Shown: in pieces, positions 53,427 through 62,576 of the stretch | Layout of the letters: the number at the start of each line of letters is the position of its first letter | Position numbering within the stretch: the stretch's first letter is position 1 | DNA from: Lentibacillus siamensis | GTDB taxonomy: Bacteria; Bacillota; Bacilli; Bacillales; Amphibacillaceae | Reading direction: 5' to 3' | NCBI RefSeq assembly: GCF_039522605.1 | Contig: NZ_BAAADS010000025.1 | Location: 496,001 to 560,000 of the forward strand | DNA length: 64,000 bases | Notes under the pieces: generated by a model | Told to the model about the DNA's origin: nothing | The model's input: only the letters and a program-made list of their open reading frames with translations | Databases searched by the model: none | Translations under genes and position numbers: made by a program

Positions 53427-56400
53427 CTATTTTTTAACCGTTAACCGCACACGTTCTTGGTCATTGTTACCAACAAGTGCTCGTAGTAGCTTGTCTAAGT
53501 TTTCTCGTGCTTCTTTTACGGTAATTGGATTTCCATCACCGAACATTTTCTTTAACTGCTCTAGCTCTACTTGTTCTTGGTGTATACCTTTAAGCACTTT
53601 ATTAATAGCATTAATAAGTTTGATTGGTATTGGAAAAGTGAACACTTGCTTATTAATGAAATTATTTACTAACTGTTCTTCTTCTTCCTCCAGCAAATTA
53701 ATGCTTTCCTTAACAGCTGGATCGTTAAAGTTCGTTAATAATGTTTCGGTCCAGGTGTCTAATAGCCCTTGTAATTCTTCTTCAAGCTCAGATAATGACA
53801 ACTTCTGTTTTAATTGCTCTTCTCTTGGGTTAAAGTGACACTCTGGACATTCCGGTGAATGTTGCAATTTATCTGCAGTTAGATGATAACAAACGTTCAA
53901 TGTTTTTACTTTATCTTGCCATTCCTTAAAAACTTCATTTGGTAATAATTCAATTTTTGTAGCTAATAAGTTTAAAGCATCAAAACGTTCATCCTGTAAT
54001 AATTGTGATTTCTTTTTGCTTTCCGTTGCATTCAAGCGCATTTGTTGATGTAATGACAAATAATAATCAATATAAATCCTTTTCAGTCGGGCTAACTCTT
54101 GAATCTCATTTGTACAATCTTCATCGTTTTTTAATGCAATGCTTAAATTATCCAATGCAACACTTACTTCATCAATCCAGTCATTGCTTGGAGAAACGAC
54201 AAATTTTGCTTTGACAAGATAGTCTGCCACTTTTGTATATTCATTAATTTTCTTTTGCAGATTTTCTAATGTAACTAAAAGATCAAGATTTTCTTTTTCC
54301 TGATTAATACGATCCAGACCAAACTTTAGGTTCATCATTTTCGCACGCGTATTATAAACCTGTAATCCCTGCAAGAATTCATTCAGACTAGAAAGTTTTT
54401 TCTCTTTTTCTTTAATCTCTTCTGGTGTAAACAGTGGTCCATCCCATACTTGAAACTTAGTCCCTATGTTAGCCAACATCTCCACTGTTTGACTTGTTGC
54501 TTTTTTCGCTCCAGCAACAATTTGTTTGATGGCAAAATCGACCTTCTCTTGATTTGAAAAGTCAATTTTAATGGTATCAAATAAATCCATTAATGCTTGT
54601 ACTTCGCGTACAGGCAATCCAGTTGGCTTTTTGATATGGCTAAAATAAGTTATATCCTGAATAGGTAGTCGAACAAATTCATTAAAATTCATAGCCTCAT
54701 ACTGTGTGCCATCGATCGTAACAACAATTTGACCATCCTGAATAAGCGCACCAAGAATTACAACAAGTAATTCAGGCTCCATTGCAAACTTTTGTGTTCG
54801 TCGTTGATCAGGCGTTCCTTGGGAAGTATTAATTACTTCAATCAATTCATTCTGATTCAATACTTGACCATTTTCCTTGCTATCAAGCAAATCTGTTACC
54901 CATTTCGCATATCCTGAATTTTTTGTTGTCGGATTTCCCTGTTGATCAACTAGAAGTAACCCATCAAGAACCGCTTTACCTTGATTCGTCATCTTACCAT
55001 TTAAATAATTCAGCGCATCTTTTACATACGTATCCATATTTTTTCTGGTTAAAAAGGAGCTATCTAGCTTACGGAAAGAAGGATATTCATCATATTTCAC
55101 TTCAAACCATTGTGATAGTAAATCTTGTGCAACGGAATCAACAAGTTCAACTAATGTATCAGGGTTACTTGGTAAAAACATTCCGTGTTCTAATACACCG
55201 GCCTTATTTCCTTTATAAACAATTTCATATGCATCAACGAAATTTTCTTTAATCCATTTGACAAGCTTCTTTTTATATTCATCCATTTTTGGTTTATACA
55301 ACTGTTTATTAGTGGTTGTATCACCATACATTTCACCTGCTCCACCATATAAACGCAACAATTGAATGAACGAATCATTCTTTTTCTTAAGTCGGAAGAA
55401 TACTTCATCTTCTTTCTGTTCATCTTTAAACTTTGGCTCTTCAAATGGTTGAAGCATATAAATATAGAAGTCCCTTTCTGGCTGTGCAGTTGACCGCTCA
55501 TTCGGTGCGCCAAAAAACAAATACCCTTCACGTTTTACACGTCGGTCCATCCACGGAATTTCGTGAAGCCAAATTTTGTATCCAAATACATAAGCAGACG
55601 TTTCTGAGACTTCTGTTGCTTGTTTCAACACTTCGAAGTAATAGCTATCCAATTGATTATCCGATAACCCTTCTCCGCGTTTTTGGATTAATTCATCGAC
55701 GGGAATAGATTCATCTATATTGATGTAATATTGGCCATTGTCATTATTTAAAGAAATAAATTGAAAACTTGCCGCATTTCGTAAGTCTTTCATTGCCGCT
55801 TCGATTGTTGTCTGCAGAAATTCAGCAGCATCGTCTTCAAAATCAAGCAATGTTGGTAAACTCAAGAATAGTTTGTCTCGAAGTGTGTCAGAATTTAATC
55901 CTATAGGTGTCTTCAAATCCTCTGTCGTTAAACGAAAGACTGCCAAAGCATTCACCATCTGTGTAGCGATTGATTTATACTGTCGCTTCACACCGGATTG
56001 AATCGTTCCTTTTAACGTTTCAACTTTATCCATTATCGCTTTTACACGATCATCTGAACGTAGGGCGGAATCCTCTTCAATGTATGTCCAATATCGATCA
56101 AACGAGATCAATCCCGTTGCATCTTCTGGCACTTCTTCAGATAGCAACTTATTAATTTCACCTGTAATTGTCGAGAGTGCTACCCGCTTTTCACCAATAT
56201 GAACCTTCTCAAACATTTCTAAGTAAGCAGGGTGAATCGGAAATAAGTTTACAAATGTTTCCATATCCTCTGTTAGGCCGCTGTATAACTTTTTAAATTT
56301 ACTTAAGTGCTCACGAATCAATGCTTTCTGCTCATCATTTTTCTTCAACAGACGTTCAGAAACAACAAAAGCAATATCTTCACGAACAATGCGTGTCTCT

Positions 56401-57128
56401 TTAAAACGCTCTTTAACACGACGCAAAGAATCCGCTACGAAATTAAACCTTTGATTTTCAAACAACATTTCCTGCACACCGGAAACAAAGCGAAAACGAG
56501 TGCTATTACACACTTCTCCAATTTCGCGTAAAAAGCCTAAATCAAGCGTTAATTCCTGTTCATTTCTTCCACGTAAATAGTCAAGAAGCTCATCTATAAC
56601 AAGTAATAGGCCTTTATCCGGATATTGTTCATGAAATAATTCCATCATTTCAAACAACATGTCTTTATTATTTGTCACTTGATCAGCTGAGGGAAAAGAG
56701 TATTCAAGGCCCATATTCGCTAACCCTTTTTCCAATTGACGACAAATTATTTCGCGCAAAGGCATGGTCACAGCACCAAATTCTGCACGAATCACTTGGA
56801 ATTTACCTTCTATTTCTTTTGCTTTTTCAGCCACCTGTTCATGACGCAAATGTTTACTTGCACCAGGCTGTTCAGCAATTGTAGAAACCACACTCATTAA
56901 ATGGGATTTACCAGAGCCATAATTCCCGACAATCAACAACCCTTTGTTATCAACCATACGATCAAATTGAAGATTTTCCATTATATCATTAATTAATTTA
57001 TCGGCCATATTGTCTGAAATCACATACGTGTTTAATAATGAAATTGCGCGATCTTTATCATCTGCTTCCCGTAGCTTAACAACGGATTCAACAGGATCAA
57101 ATGAGATTAACTCATCATAACGTAGCAT
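53427..57128 (-). CDS. brxC: BREX P-loop ATPase BrxC/PglY (DUF6079)
   Basis: A 1233-residue AAA-type ATPase, the size of BrxC/PglY proteins. Walker A GNYGSGKSH at 68-76, Walker B LLLVIDELLDYL at 173-184 and an arginine-rich FRFVSGVQEMLF sensor segment follow. The rest is helical, with a CPEC zinc-like site near residue 1090 (SPECPECHFNP). It matches the DUF6079 family. BrxC is essential for BREX and may sense invading DNA. It lies 19 bp after the small BrxF gene and 15 bp before the methyltransferase, in one operon. ATG at 57128 follows GAGGGAAGTGAC. Confidence 0.92.
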   Translation of the reverse strand: MLRYDELISFDPVESVVKLREADDKDRAISLLNTYVISDNMADKLINDIMENLQFDRMVDNKGLLIVGNYGSGKSHLMSVVSTIAEQPGASKHLRHEQVAEKAKEIEGKFQVIRAEFGAVTMPLREIICRQLEKGLANMGLEYSFPSADQVTNNKDMLFEMMELFHEQYPDKGLLLVIDELLDYLRGRNEQELTLDLGFLREIGEVCNSTRFRFVSGVQEMLFENQRFNFVADSLRRVKERFKETRIVREDIAFVVSERLLKKNDEQKALIREHLSKFKKLYSGLTEDMETFVNLFPIHPAYLEMFEKVHIGEKRVALSTITGEINKLLSEEVPEDATGLISFDRYWTYIEEDSALRSDDRVKAIMDKVETLKGTIQSGVKRQYKSIATQMVNALAVFRLTTEDLKTPIGLNSDTLRDKLFLSLPTLLDFEDDAAEFLQTTIEAAMKDLRNAASFQFISLNNDNGQYYINIDESIPVDELIQKRGEGLSDNQLDSYYFEVLKQATEVSETSAYVFGYKIWLHEIPWMDRRVKREGYLFFGAPNERSTAQPERDFYIYMLQPFEEPKFKDEQKEDEVFFRLKKKNDSFIQLLRLYGGAGEMYGDTTTNKQLYKPKMDEYKKKLVKWIKENFVDAYEIVYKGNKAGVLEHGMFLPSNPDTLVELVDSVAQDLLSQWFEVKYDEYPSFRKLDSSFLTRKNMDTYVKDALNYLNGKMTNQGKAVLDGLLLVDQQGNPTTKNSGYAKWVTDLLDSKENGQVLNQNELIEVINTSQGTPDQRRTQKFAMEPELLVVILGALIQDGQIVVTIDGTQYEAMNFNEFVRLPIQDITYFSHIKKPTGLPVREVQALMDLFDTIKIDFSNQEKVDFAIKQIVAGAKKATSQTVEMLANIGTKFQVWDGPLFTPEEIKEKEKKLSSLNEFLQGLQVYNTRAKMMNLKFGLDRINQEKENLDLLVTLENLQKKINEYTKVADYLVKAKFVVSPSNDWIDEVSVALDNLSIALKNDEDCTNEIQELARLKRIYIDYYLSLHQQMRLNATESKKKSQLLQDERFDALNLLATKIELLPNEVFKEWQDKVKTLNVCYHLTADKLQHSPECPECHFNPREEQLKQKLSLSELEEELQGLLDTWTETLLTNFNDPAVKESINLLEEEEEQLVNNFINKQVFTFPIPIKLINAINKVLKGIHQEQVELEQLKKMFGDGNPITVKEARENLDKLLRALVGNNDQERVRLTVKK

Positions 57129-57147
57129 GTCACTTCCCTCATTTCAA

Positions 57148-57588
57148 TTATTTTAGAAAGACTTTCCCTTCAAATTCATTGCAAGTAAAATATTCGGGAT
57201 GACCATATTCAGCATAAACCAATCGGCCATCTTCATATTTACCTGGCCACTCCACAATAAGCTTATAGTTCTTACTAATATTTTCTAGTAAACGAACGGG
57301 ATGTACCTGAAGTACAGGATCAAAAAGGATATCTATATGTTGGAGTAAATATGTTTGATTTGTATCAATAATTACATTCTGAAGTATGTCCTCAACATGT
57401 AATGGATAATTTTTTTGCGATATATGAATCAATTCCTCACTTAACACAAGATTCACGTTTATCTTCTCAAAACTATCAGTGATTGGTATGTTTGAATCAA
57501 ATTGATAGTTTCTATTACATAAAAAAATTAGTTTGTGCCATCGTCTTCCCAATTGTTGAATTTCATTCTTTACACTGGATACACTCAC
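57148..57588 (-). CDS. brxF: BREX small protein BrxF, P-loop not visible
   Basis: A 146-residue protein that opens the BREX operon. Its C-terminal half, IDILFDPVLQVHPVRLLENI then VEWPGKYEDGRLVYAEYGHPEY, matches the end of BrxF proteins of type 3 BREX. BrxF usually carries a GxxGxGK(S/T) P-loop near its start; here that region reads LIFLCNRNYQFDSN (about 20-33) and no P-loop is seen. GTG at 57588 with AAAGGGTG upstream is the likely start. Presence of this gene is the best pointer to type 3. Confidence 0.85.
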   Translation of the reverse strand: MSVSSVKNEIQQLGRRWHKLIFLCNRNYQFDSNIPITDSFEKINVNLVLSEELIHISQKNYPLHVEDILQNVIIDTNQTYLLQHIDILFDPVLQVHPVRLLENISKNYKLIVEWPGKYEDGRLVYAEYGHPEYFTCNEFEGKVFLK

Positions 57589-57647
57589 GTGACAACACCC
57601 TTTTTCTTTTAATTATTTCATTTTCAGTGGTTCGTCTAATATCGTCT

Positions 57648-57673
57648 TTGTTTAACAATTGTTGATAAAACAA
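57648..57673. promoter_or_regulatory. 26-bp palindrome upstream of the BREX operon
   Basis: An inverted repeat: outer TTGTTT and AAACAA, inner AACAATTGTT (57654-57663). It is 60 bp upstream of the BrxF start and 235 bp from the divergent Nudix gene. It may be an operator of the BREX operon or of both genes. No regulator gene lies close, so the binding protein is unknown. Confidence 0.45.
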
Positions 57674-57907
57674 TTCTATCATTAACCTCAGAGAAATTTA
57701 AGGTTGCAATTGCTTCCAATTGACCTGAAAAATAAACCAAAAAAGCCGCCTCCAAAAATAATTTCATACATTATCTTACAACAAAACAAATACAAAAATA
57801 TGTATACCTCTAAATATAATGGTAAACCTGTAAATCTTTATCAGTATTAAACTCATGTCAAACTCTTCACCACTATGGTAAGATAATCAACAGAAAGGAG
57901 TATTCCC

Positions 57908-58303
57908 ATGAAAAAAACAGTAAAAGTAGTCGCAGCTATTATCGAAAATGAAAACAATGAAATACTCTGCGCCCTCCGCTCCCCAGAAATGTCAATCCCT
58001 AACATGTGGGAGTTTCCTGGTGGAAAAGTAGAAGAAGGTGAAGACTTACATACCGCATTAGAACGTGAAATCACAGAAGAGTTCGCATGTACAATCAAAG
58101 CATCTGAAATATTTAATGAAAATGTTCATGAGTATAATGCCTTCATTATCAATCTTATAGCCCTTAAAGCTAAACTCATAGATGGTGAACCAAACCTAAG
58201 TGAACATTCCAAATTTATTTGGCTAAAGAGAGAAAACCTACAATCACTAGTTTGGGCACCTGCCGACGTCCCGGCAGTGGAACAGCTTGTTACAGAGGTA
58301 TAG
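57908..58303 (+). CDS. Nudix hydrolase (MutT-like)
   Basis: A 131-residue Nudix protein. The Nudix box GGKVEEGEDLHTALEREITEEFA (about 40-62) fits G-x5-E-x7-RE-U-x-EE. Short MutT-type enzymes hydrolyse 8-oxo-dGTP or other nucleoside polyphosphates. Convergent with the PLD-DEAD-DUF3427 helicase gene, and the stop codon lies inside the shared terminator hairpin. Nudix genes beside this helicase type are a recurring arrangement in my knowledge of such islands, so a joint role in defence is plausible. ATG at 57908 follows AAAGGAG. Confidence 0.9.
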   Translation: MKKTVKVVAAIIENENNEILCALRSPEMSIPNMWEFPGGKVEEGEDLHTALEREITEEFACTIKASEIFNENVHEYNAFIINLIALKAKLIDGEPNLSEHSKFIWLKRENLQSLVWAPADVPAVEQLVTEV

Positions 58304-58335
58304 ACTTCTTCAAATGGAAGAAGCCTATACTTTTT
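58298..58335. terminator. Shared bidirectional terminator overlapping both stop codons
   Basis: GTATAG-CTTCTTC (58298-58311) pairs with GGAAGAAG-CTATAC (58315-58330), with T/A runs on the plus side. It contains the TAG of the Nudix gene (58301-58303) and the reverse TAG of the helicase (58325-58327), so the two genes end inside one hairpin. Confidence 0.85.
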
Positions 58336-61138
58336 CTGTTAGTTCCGTATACAATTGTTGTGGCAGCGTATGTTCCAGCTCTAATTGTACTTCAATCGGT
58401 CTCTCCCCTTGCCAAGAGATCGTGTTTCCTTTTCCGATGTAAATATATGGCTCAACTGTATTCTTTTCAATCTCTTTATATTTTCGAACAAAAAGGTGAA
58501 GGTTAATTCCTCTTTCCTGATTGTAAATAATGTTCCTGCCTCTTTCTGAACTTGGCGCTGTACTGTTCGAAGTCTCCCACTGGAAATGGTTTCGGTCAAC
58601 GATCTTATCATTGTAATTAATGCTTTCCTTTATGTCTGCTTCTTTATGAAGGTCGATATAAAGAAAATAATCATCACCGTTTGCAAGTAACCCTGAACCC
58701 CGGAATGCACTATGACTCTTTCGGTAATTTGACATCAATGCTGCATCCATCATCTGATACTGCTCATATAATTTAAAGTGTGGTACACCAAAATATTCTT
58801 CACCAAACTCCCGTTCATAGCGAAACAAACCATACTCAATAACATCGTGTAAATATCTCTTATAAGTTGGGTTTTTCAAAAGCTGGTCAAACGAATCGGA
58901 TCTGCCAAGACGCTTACCGTTTAAATTTGTGAGCTTAGGTGTTCTCTTTTTCTGTGTGTCATCAAAAAAGTTCTGATTCAGGAATTCCATGGCGTGATAA
59001 ACACTATCTTCATCCACGTTTTTTACCCATTTCAGTATCTCTTGTTCAGCCTCGTCAATTGTGACAGCTGGCTGTTCAAACAAGTAGTTCAATATAACAA
59101 AATCATAGATTCGCTTTAGTGGCAGCATGCTGGATAACCATTTCAATCCTTTTTCAAATGTTTCGTTTGCCAGTAATTGTTGTAGCTGCTGATCTTTCTC
59201 CACTTTTGCGACAAAGTTTAAGTAAGATTTTTCTTTATCAATAAACCTCACTGGATCAGGTGCCCCATCGAACTTATAGAAATCCATCAACAAGTCAGGA
59301 ACCCTACCGTTGTTCATTTTTTTGAATTCGAAATACTCCTCTTTTAAATATTTCATCGAAGTGAACTTCTCTTGATCAATTTGTGCCAAAATACGTTCTT
59401 GAGATATTTTATCCATTTGAATATGCGTGGCACCAGGTAAGTGAGCAAAACCTGTAGATATAGCCACTTTTAGGCTTTCCTTATCATAATAACGACTACC
59501 ATTAAGTGCAATTGCTATTAAAAATGTCTTTGTATGATTCCCTATAAAATCGAGTACCGTTAAAAAGGATTTGTCTTGATATTTTCTTAACCCACGACCC
59601 AACTGTTGAATAAAAACAATTGGCGAACTAGTAGGTCGAAGCATTAATACTGTATTGACTGATGGTATATCGACACCCTCGTTAAAAATATCAACCGTAA
59701 AAATAACTTGTAATTCATAACAATCATCTTCTAGTTCAGCTATTCGAGCTTGTCTAACTGGCACATCGTCCTCACCTGATAGATAAGAACTTGAAATGCC
59801 ACGCTTATTAAACTCCTCTGCCATATAGCGCGCATGTTCTCTACTAGCACAGAATCCTAGACATTTACGTTTCTTCCCATCATGTCCATAAAACTTCATC
59901 TTCTCAATAACAAAGTCAACACGTTCATTGACCTTGAGACGCTTTGTAATTTCATCCAAATCATCGACAGAAACGTCGCTAAGATCAATCTCATCTATAT
60001 CCGTGATACCGAAATAATGGAATGGAACAACAATGTCATCTTCTAGCGCATCATGAAGCCGCACTTCAAGTGCAACATTAAAATCGAATATCTCAAAGAT
60101 CGAGCGACTATCTCCACGCTCGGGTGTTGCCGTCATTCCTAACATAAAACCAGGCTCAAAATAGTCAATAACATGCTGATATGTATCAGCGGTGGCATGG
60201 TGAGCTTCATCATAAATAATATAATCAAATTTAGCCGGATCAAGTTGGTGATAATATCGTGAAAGCGTCTGGATTGTCGCAAAAATATAATCTGCTTCAA
60301 AATCTTTCTTTGTCCCTGTTAGCATGCCGAACGTTATATTTCTGTTAGGAAGAAGCTTTTCGTAAGTTTCCTTTGCTTTGGTCAGGATCTCTTCACGATG
60401 AACGATAAAAAGTAGTTTTTTTGGTTTCAAATGCTGTACATCGAACGCAGACATATACGTTTTCCCGGTTCCTGTTGCTGCAATGACCAGTGCTTTTTTC
60501 TCTCCCAAAGTTCGAAGTCGCTCTAAATTTTCCATTGCCTTTTTTTGCATGGAATTCGGTACAATATATTCGGCTTTCTCATAGATCAAAGATTTAGATG
60601 AAGTCACACGATTGATATTCTGAATAAATTGTTTGTAGTCCTGCAAAAATGCGTCATCAACTACTGAACTTCTTTCCCATAAATCCTCGAACTCCAATAT
60701 CACTTGCTGGATAAAAGTTTCATCATGCTTAGAAATAATTTCAACATTCCATTCCACATTACTTTTTAATGCAGATTGAGTAATATTGGATGAGCCAATC
60801 ATCACTTTAAAATAATCATCATATTCGAATATGTATGCCTTCGTATGAAACCCAACATTTCGTTCAGTTAAAAAGATCTTTAAATCTAAATTTTTAAACT
60901 CTCGTAGCCTATCCAAAGCCTTTGGTTCTGTAAAATTCAAATATGTTGAAGTAATTATTTGCCCTTCTACTCCCCTTTGTTTTGCTTCCTTAATTGCATC
61001 CAAAAGAAGCTGGAGACCGCTGAAATTTACAAATGCTACACTAAAATAGAATCGATTGCACGTTTCTAAGGACGACGTTAATTCTTTAAGAAGGTTAGTC
61101 TGTTCTGAATTTACGATTAAATTTTTTTCATCATGCAT
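58325..61138 (-). CDS. PLD-like / DEAD helicase / DUF3427 protein
   Basis: A 937-residue multidomain protein. Residues 1-180 form a phospholipase-D-like nuclease with HTKAYIFEYDDYFKVMIGSSN (one HxK). A superfamily 2 helicase follows: VIAATGTGKT near 217, IIYDEAHH near 308, GMTATPERGD near 334, and QLGRGLRKYQ. The C-terminal 300 residues match DUF3427. Such proteins occur in defence islands and R-M clusters and probably act on invading DNA. GGGGGACTATTA precedes ATG 61138. It is convergent with the Nudix gene. Confidence 0.88.
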   Translation of the reverse strand: MHDEKNLIVNSEQTNLLKELTSSLETCNRFYFSVAFVNFSGLQLLLDAIKEAKQRGVEGQIITSTYLNFTEPKALDRLREFKNLDLKIFLTERNVGFHTKAYIFEYDDYFKVMIGSSNITQSALKSNVEWNVEIISKHDETFIQQVILEFEDLWERSSVVDDAFLQDYKQFIQNINRVTSSKSLIYEKAEYIVPNSMQKKAMENLERLRTLGEKKALVIAATGTGKTYMSAFDVQHLKPKKLLFIVHREEILTKAKETYEKLLPNRNITFGMLTGTKKDFEADYIFATIQTLSRYYHQLDPAKFDYIIYDEAHHATADTYQHVIDYFEPGFMLGMTATPERGDSRSIFEIFDFNVALEVRLHDALEDDIVVPFHYFGITDIDEIDLSDVSVDDLDEITKRLKVNERVDFVIEKMKFYGHDGKKRKCLGFCASREHARYMAEEFNKRGISSSYLSGEDDVPVRQARIAELEDDCYELQVIFTVDIFNEGVDIPSVNTVLMLRPTSSPIVFIQQLGRGLRKYQDKSFLTVLDFIGNHTKTFLIAIALNGSRYYDKESLKVAISTGFAHLPGATHIQMDKISQERILAQIDQEKFTSMKYLKEEYFEFKKMNNGRVPDLLMDFYKFDGAPDPVRFIDKEKSYLNFVAKVEKDQQLQQLLANETFEKGLKWLSSMLPLKRIYDFVILNYLFEQPAVTIDEAEQEILKWVKNVDEDSVYHAMEFLNQNFFDDTQKKRTPKLTNLNGKRLGRSDSFDQLLKNPTYKRYLHDVIEYGLFRYEREFGEEYFGVPHFKLYEQYQMMDAALMSNYRKSHSAFRGSGLLANGDDYFLYIDLHKEADIKESINYNDKIVDRNHFQWETSNSTAPSSERGRNIIYNQERGINLHLFVRKYKEIEKNTVEPYIYIGKGNTISWQGERPIEVQLELEHTLPQQLYTELTEKV

Positions 61139-61382
61139 TAATAGTCCCCCAGTAAATCCATTTTACCAAATATTAGTGAATAGATGAATAGCCTCATAAA
61201 TTTGTTCAGATAGTTATATAAATACCTTCTTTTTACTATAATCGAATCTACTCTTAATAAAGTAGCAAATATTCTTTAACTTTTTTTCACGCAAAATGTC
61301 ACCTTTTTCATTTTACAATCGATTATAATAATACAATACCCCTAATCGTTTAACTCAAATTCCAGCCGCAAAAACACTTAAG
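61139..61382. other. Gap upstream of the DUF3427 helicase, nothing recognised
   Basis: AT-rich DNA upstream of the helicase start. It presumably holds that gene's promoter, but I could not assign a convincing -35/-10 pair. Confidence 0.4.
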
Positions 61383-61843
61383 ATGGCATACCTCAGTGAA
61401 CATGATAGTCTGATATCTTTTTCCAATAATCATTTTTATGAAAATAAATTGGTCACTTTCCTGTCAATCAATGATATTCACTCAAGGGTTTCGTTTAAAA
61501 ATGTTGTCGGTGTCTATGATCGTGGAAGAACCAAACAGAACAAGGTGGAAGCTAAGGCTATCATCAACGATAGTTTTTCCGGATTGGGTAATCCTGAAAA
61601 ACGGCTTGAAATTATTAGTGTCGTTATAGTCAGAACCAACAATCATTTAACCGCGTGCTGCAAATCATGCAAATTGCCCTTCGTTTGCCAAAATCCGATC
61701 TGATCCGAGAAATAACCAAACATCTCGGATACAACTGAACCAGCAGTAAATCCGAAAAATATGTACAGGAAGCGATTGATCTTAATGTTGATAAAGGGCT
61801 GATTTCTGAAGATGACGACGAGAATATTGAAATAAAACAGTGA
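61383..61843 (+). pseudogene. Relic of a DUF4011/DUF3320-type SF1 helicase
   Basis: The plus strand holds SEHDSLISFSNNHFYENKLV, then HSRVSFKNVVGVYDRGRTKQNKVEAKAI, typical of motifs IV-V of DUF4011-type SF1 helicases (usual form HYRSRHESLIAFSN and GVYDRGGTRTNRVEA). About 200 bp on, LRLPKSDLIREITKHLGYN, a stop, and then SEKYVQEAIDLNVDKGLISED resembles a DUF3320 winged-helix C-terminus. Frameshifts, an internal stop and missing regions make it a pseudogene. It appears to be a dead copy of a Hhe-type defence helicase. Confidence 0.65.
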
Positions 61844-62110
61844 TCGTGTTGGATCCTTTAACTTTGGGTTTAAGGCTCTTTGTTTGGTTGGAAGGCTGTA
61901 CATTTCCATGTATGGCTTATCAGAAATTTGGCAGTAAGCACTTTCTGTTTTATTATTACAACAATTGATGTATAATAAAAATAAATAGGAAGTATATTAA
62001 TAATGACCGACTGGTGCTGATACACCAATCGGCCACGAGTGCAATAGCCCTTCAAGGGATTCACATTGGGGAAGTAATCCACCCAAATGCTTATCAGGCT
62101 TGCAGGGTGG
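61844..62110. other. Gap with a hairpin related to the small-toxin relic
   Basis: Contains a stem CCGACTGGTG/CACCAATCGG (about 62009-62034), the type of hairpin found after small holin-like toxins and their antisense RNA. Otherwise nothing is recognised. Confidence 0.4.
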
Positions 62111-62184
62111 TTACTTCTTTTCTGACAGAATTGCAACGAAGCGTCGCGAACGCAATCATTGATTAATGATTCGTAAACTGTCAT
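62111..62184 (-). pseudogene. Relic of a small holin-like toxin (Hol_Tox / type I toxin)
   Basis: ATG at 62184 after GGGGGGTGATGTCT reads MTVYESLI, the start of the MTVYESLM... toxins of Bacilli. Two frame changes later the DNA reads MIAFATL and VAILSEKK with TAA at 62113-62111, the usual end of such peptides. Total length of 74 nt is not a multiple of 3. So it is a frameshifted copy of a type I toxin gene; the downstream hairpin could be the remnant of the antitoxin RNA. Confidence 0.6.
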
Positions 62185-62513
62185 AGACATCACCCCCCTT
62201 TCTATAAAAGAGAGTAAGCCACCATCCATGAAAGCCTTATTACACTGAATCTATAATATCATAAGGATAGGATACTGTATCACCAATTATTTCAAGTGAA
62301 CAATGAACCAATCCAAGTTTTTCGTTTTTTTATAATTTGGCATTAAAACAATCCACACTCTTAACCTTAGATAATACTCCTCCTTATAAAGAGCACGATA
62401 CTTCAATCAGTGATCAGGCAATAAAAATATTTTTGTTTAAATACAAATTTTTGTGTTATAGAAAATATACAACAGTGTTGCAAAAGTAATCATTAGAACC
62501 AATGTTTCAGAAA
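62185..62513. other. Gap, nothing recognised
   Basis: AT-rich DNA between the toxin relic and the terminator of the FbpB-type gene. No gene, RNA or clear repeat was found. Confidence 0.4.
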
Positions 62514-62556
62514 CAAAAATACTGGAATGCACCATTAGGCGCATTCCAGTATTTTT
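62514..62556. terminator. Terminator of the FbpB-type gene
   Basis: AAATACTGGAATGC pairs with GCATTCCAGTATTT around a short loop, with A and T runs on both sides. It lies 20 bp after the small gene. Confidence 0.85.
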
Positions 62557-62576
62557 GTATATTCTTAAACGATTTA

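Noticed and set aside
45512..57588. DISARM system
   Set aside because: A SNF2 helicase and a methyltransferase occur, but PglZ, BrxC and BrxF point to BREX, and DrmA/DrmB proteins are missing.
39200..62300. CRISPR array or cas genes in the defence island
   Set aside because: No regularly spaced direct repeats of 24-40 bp and no Cas-like proteins were seen.
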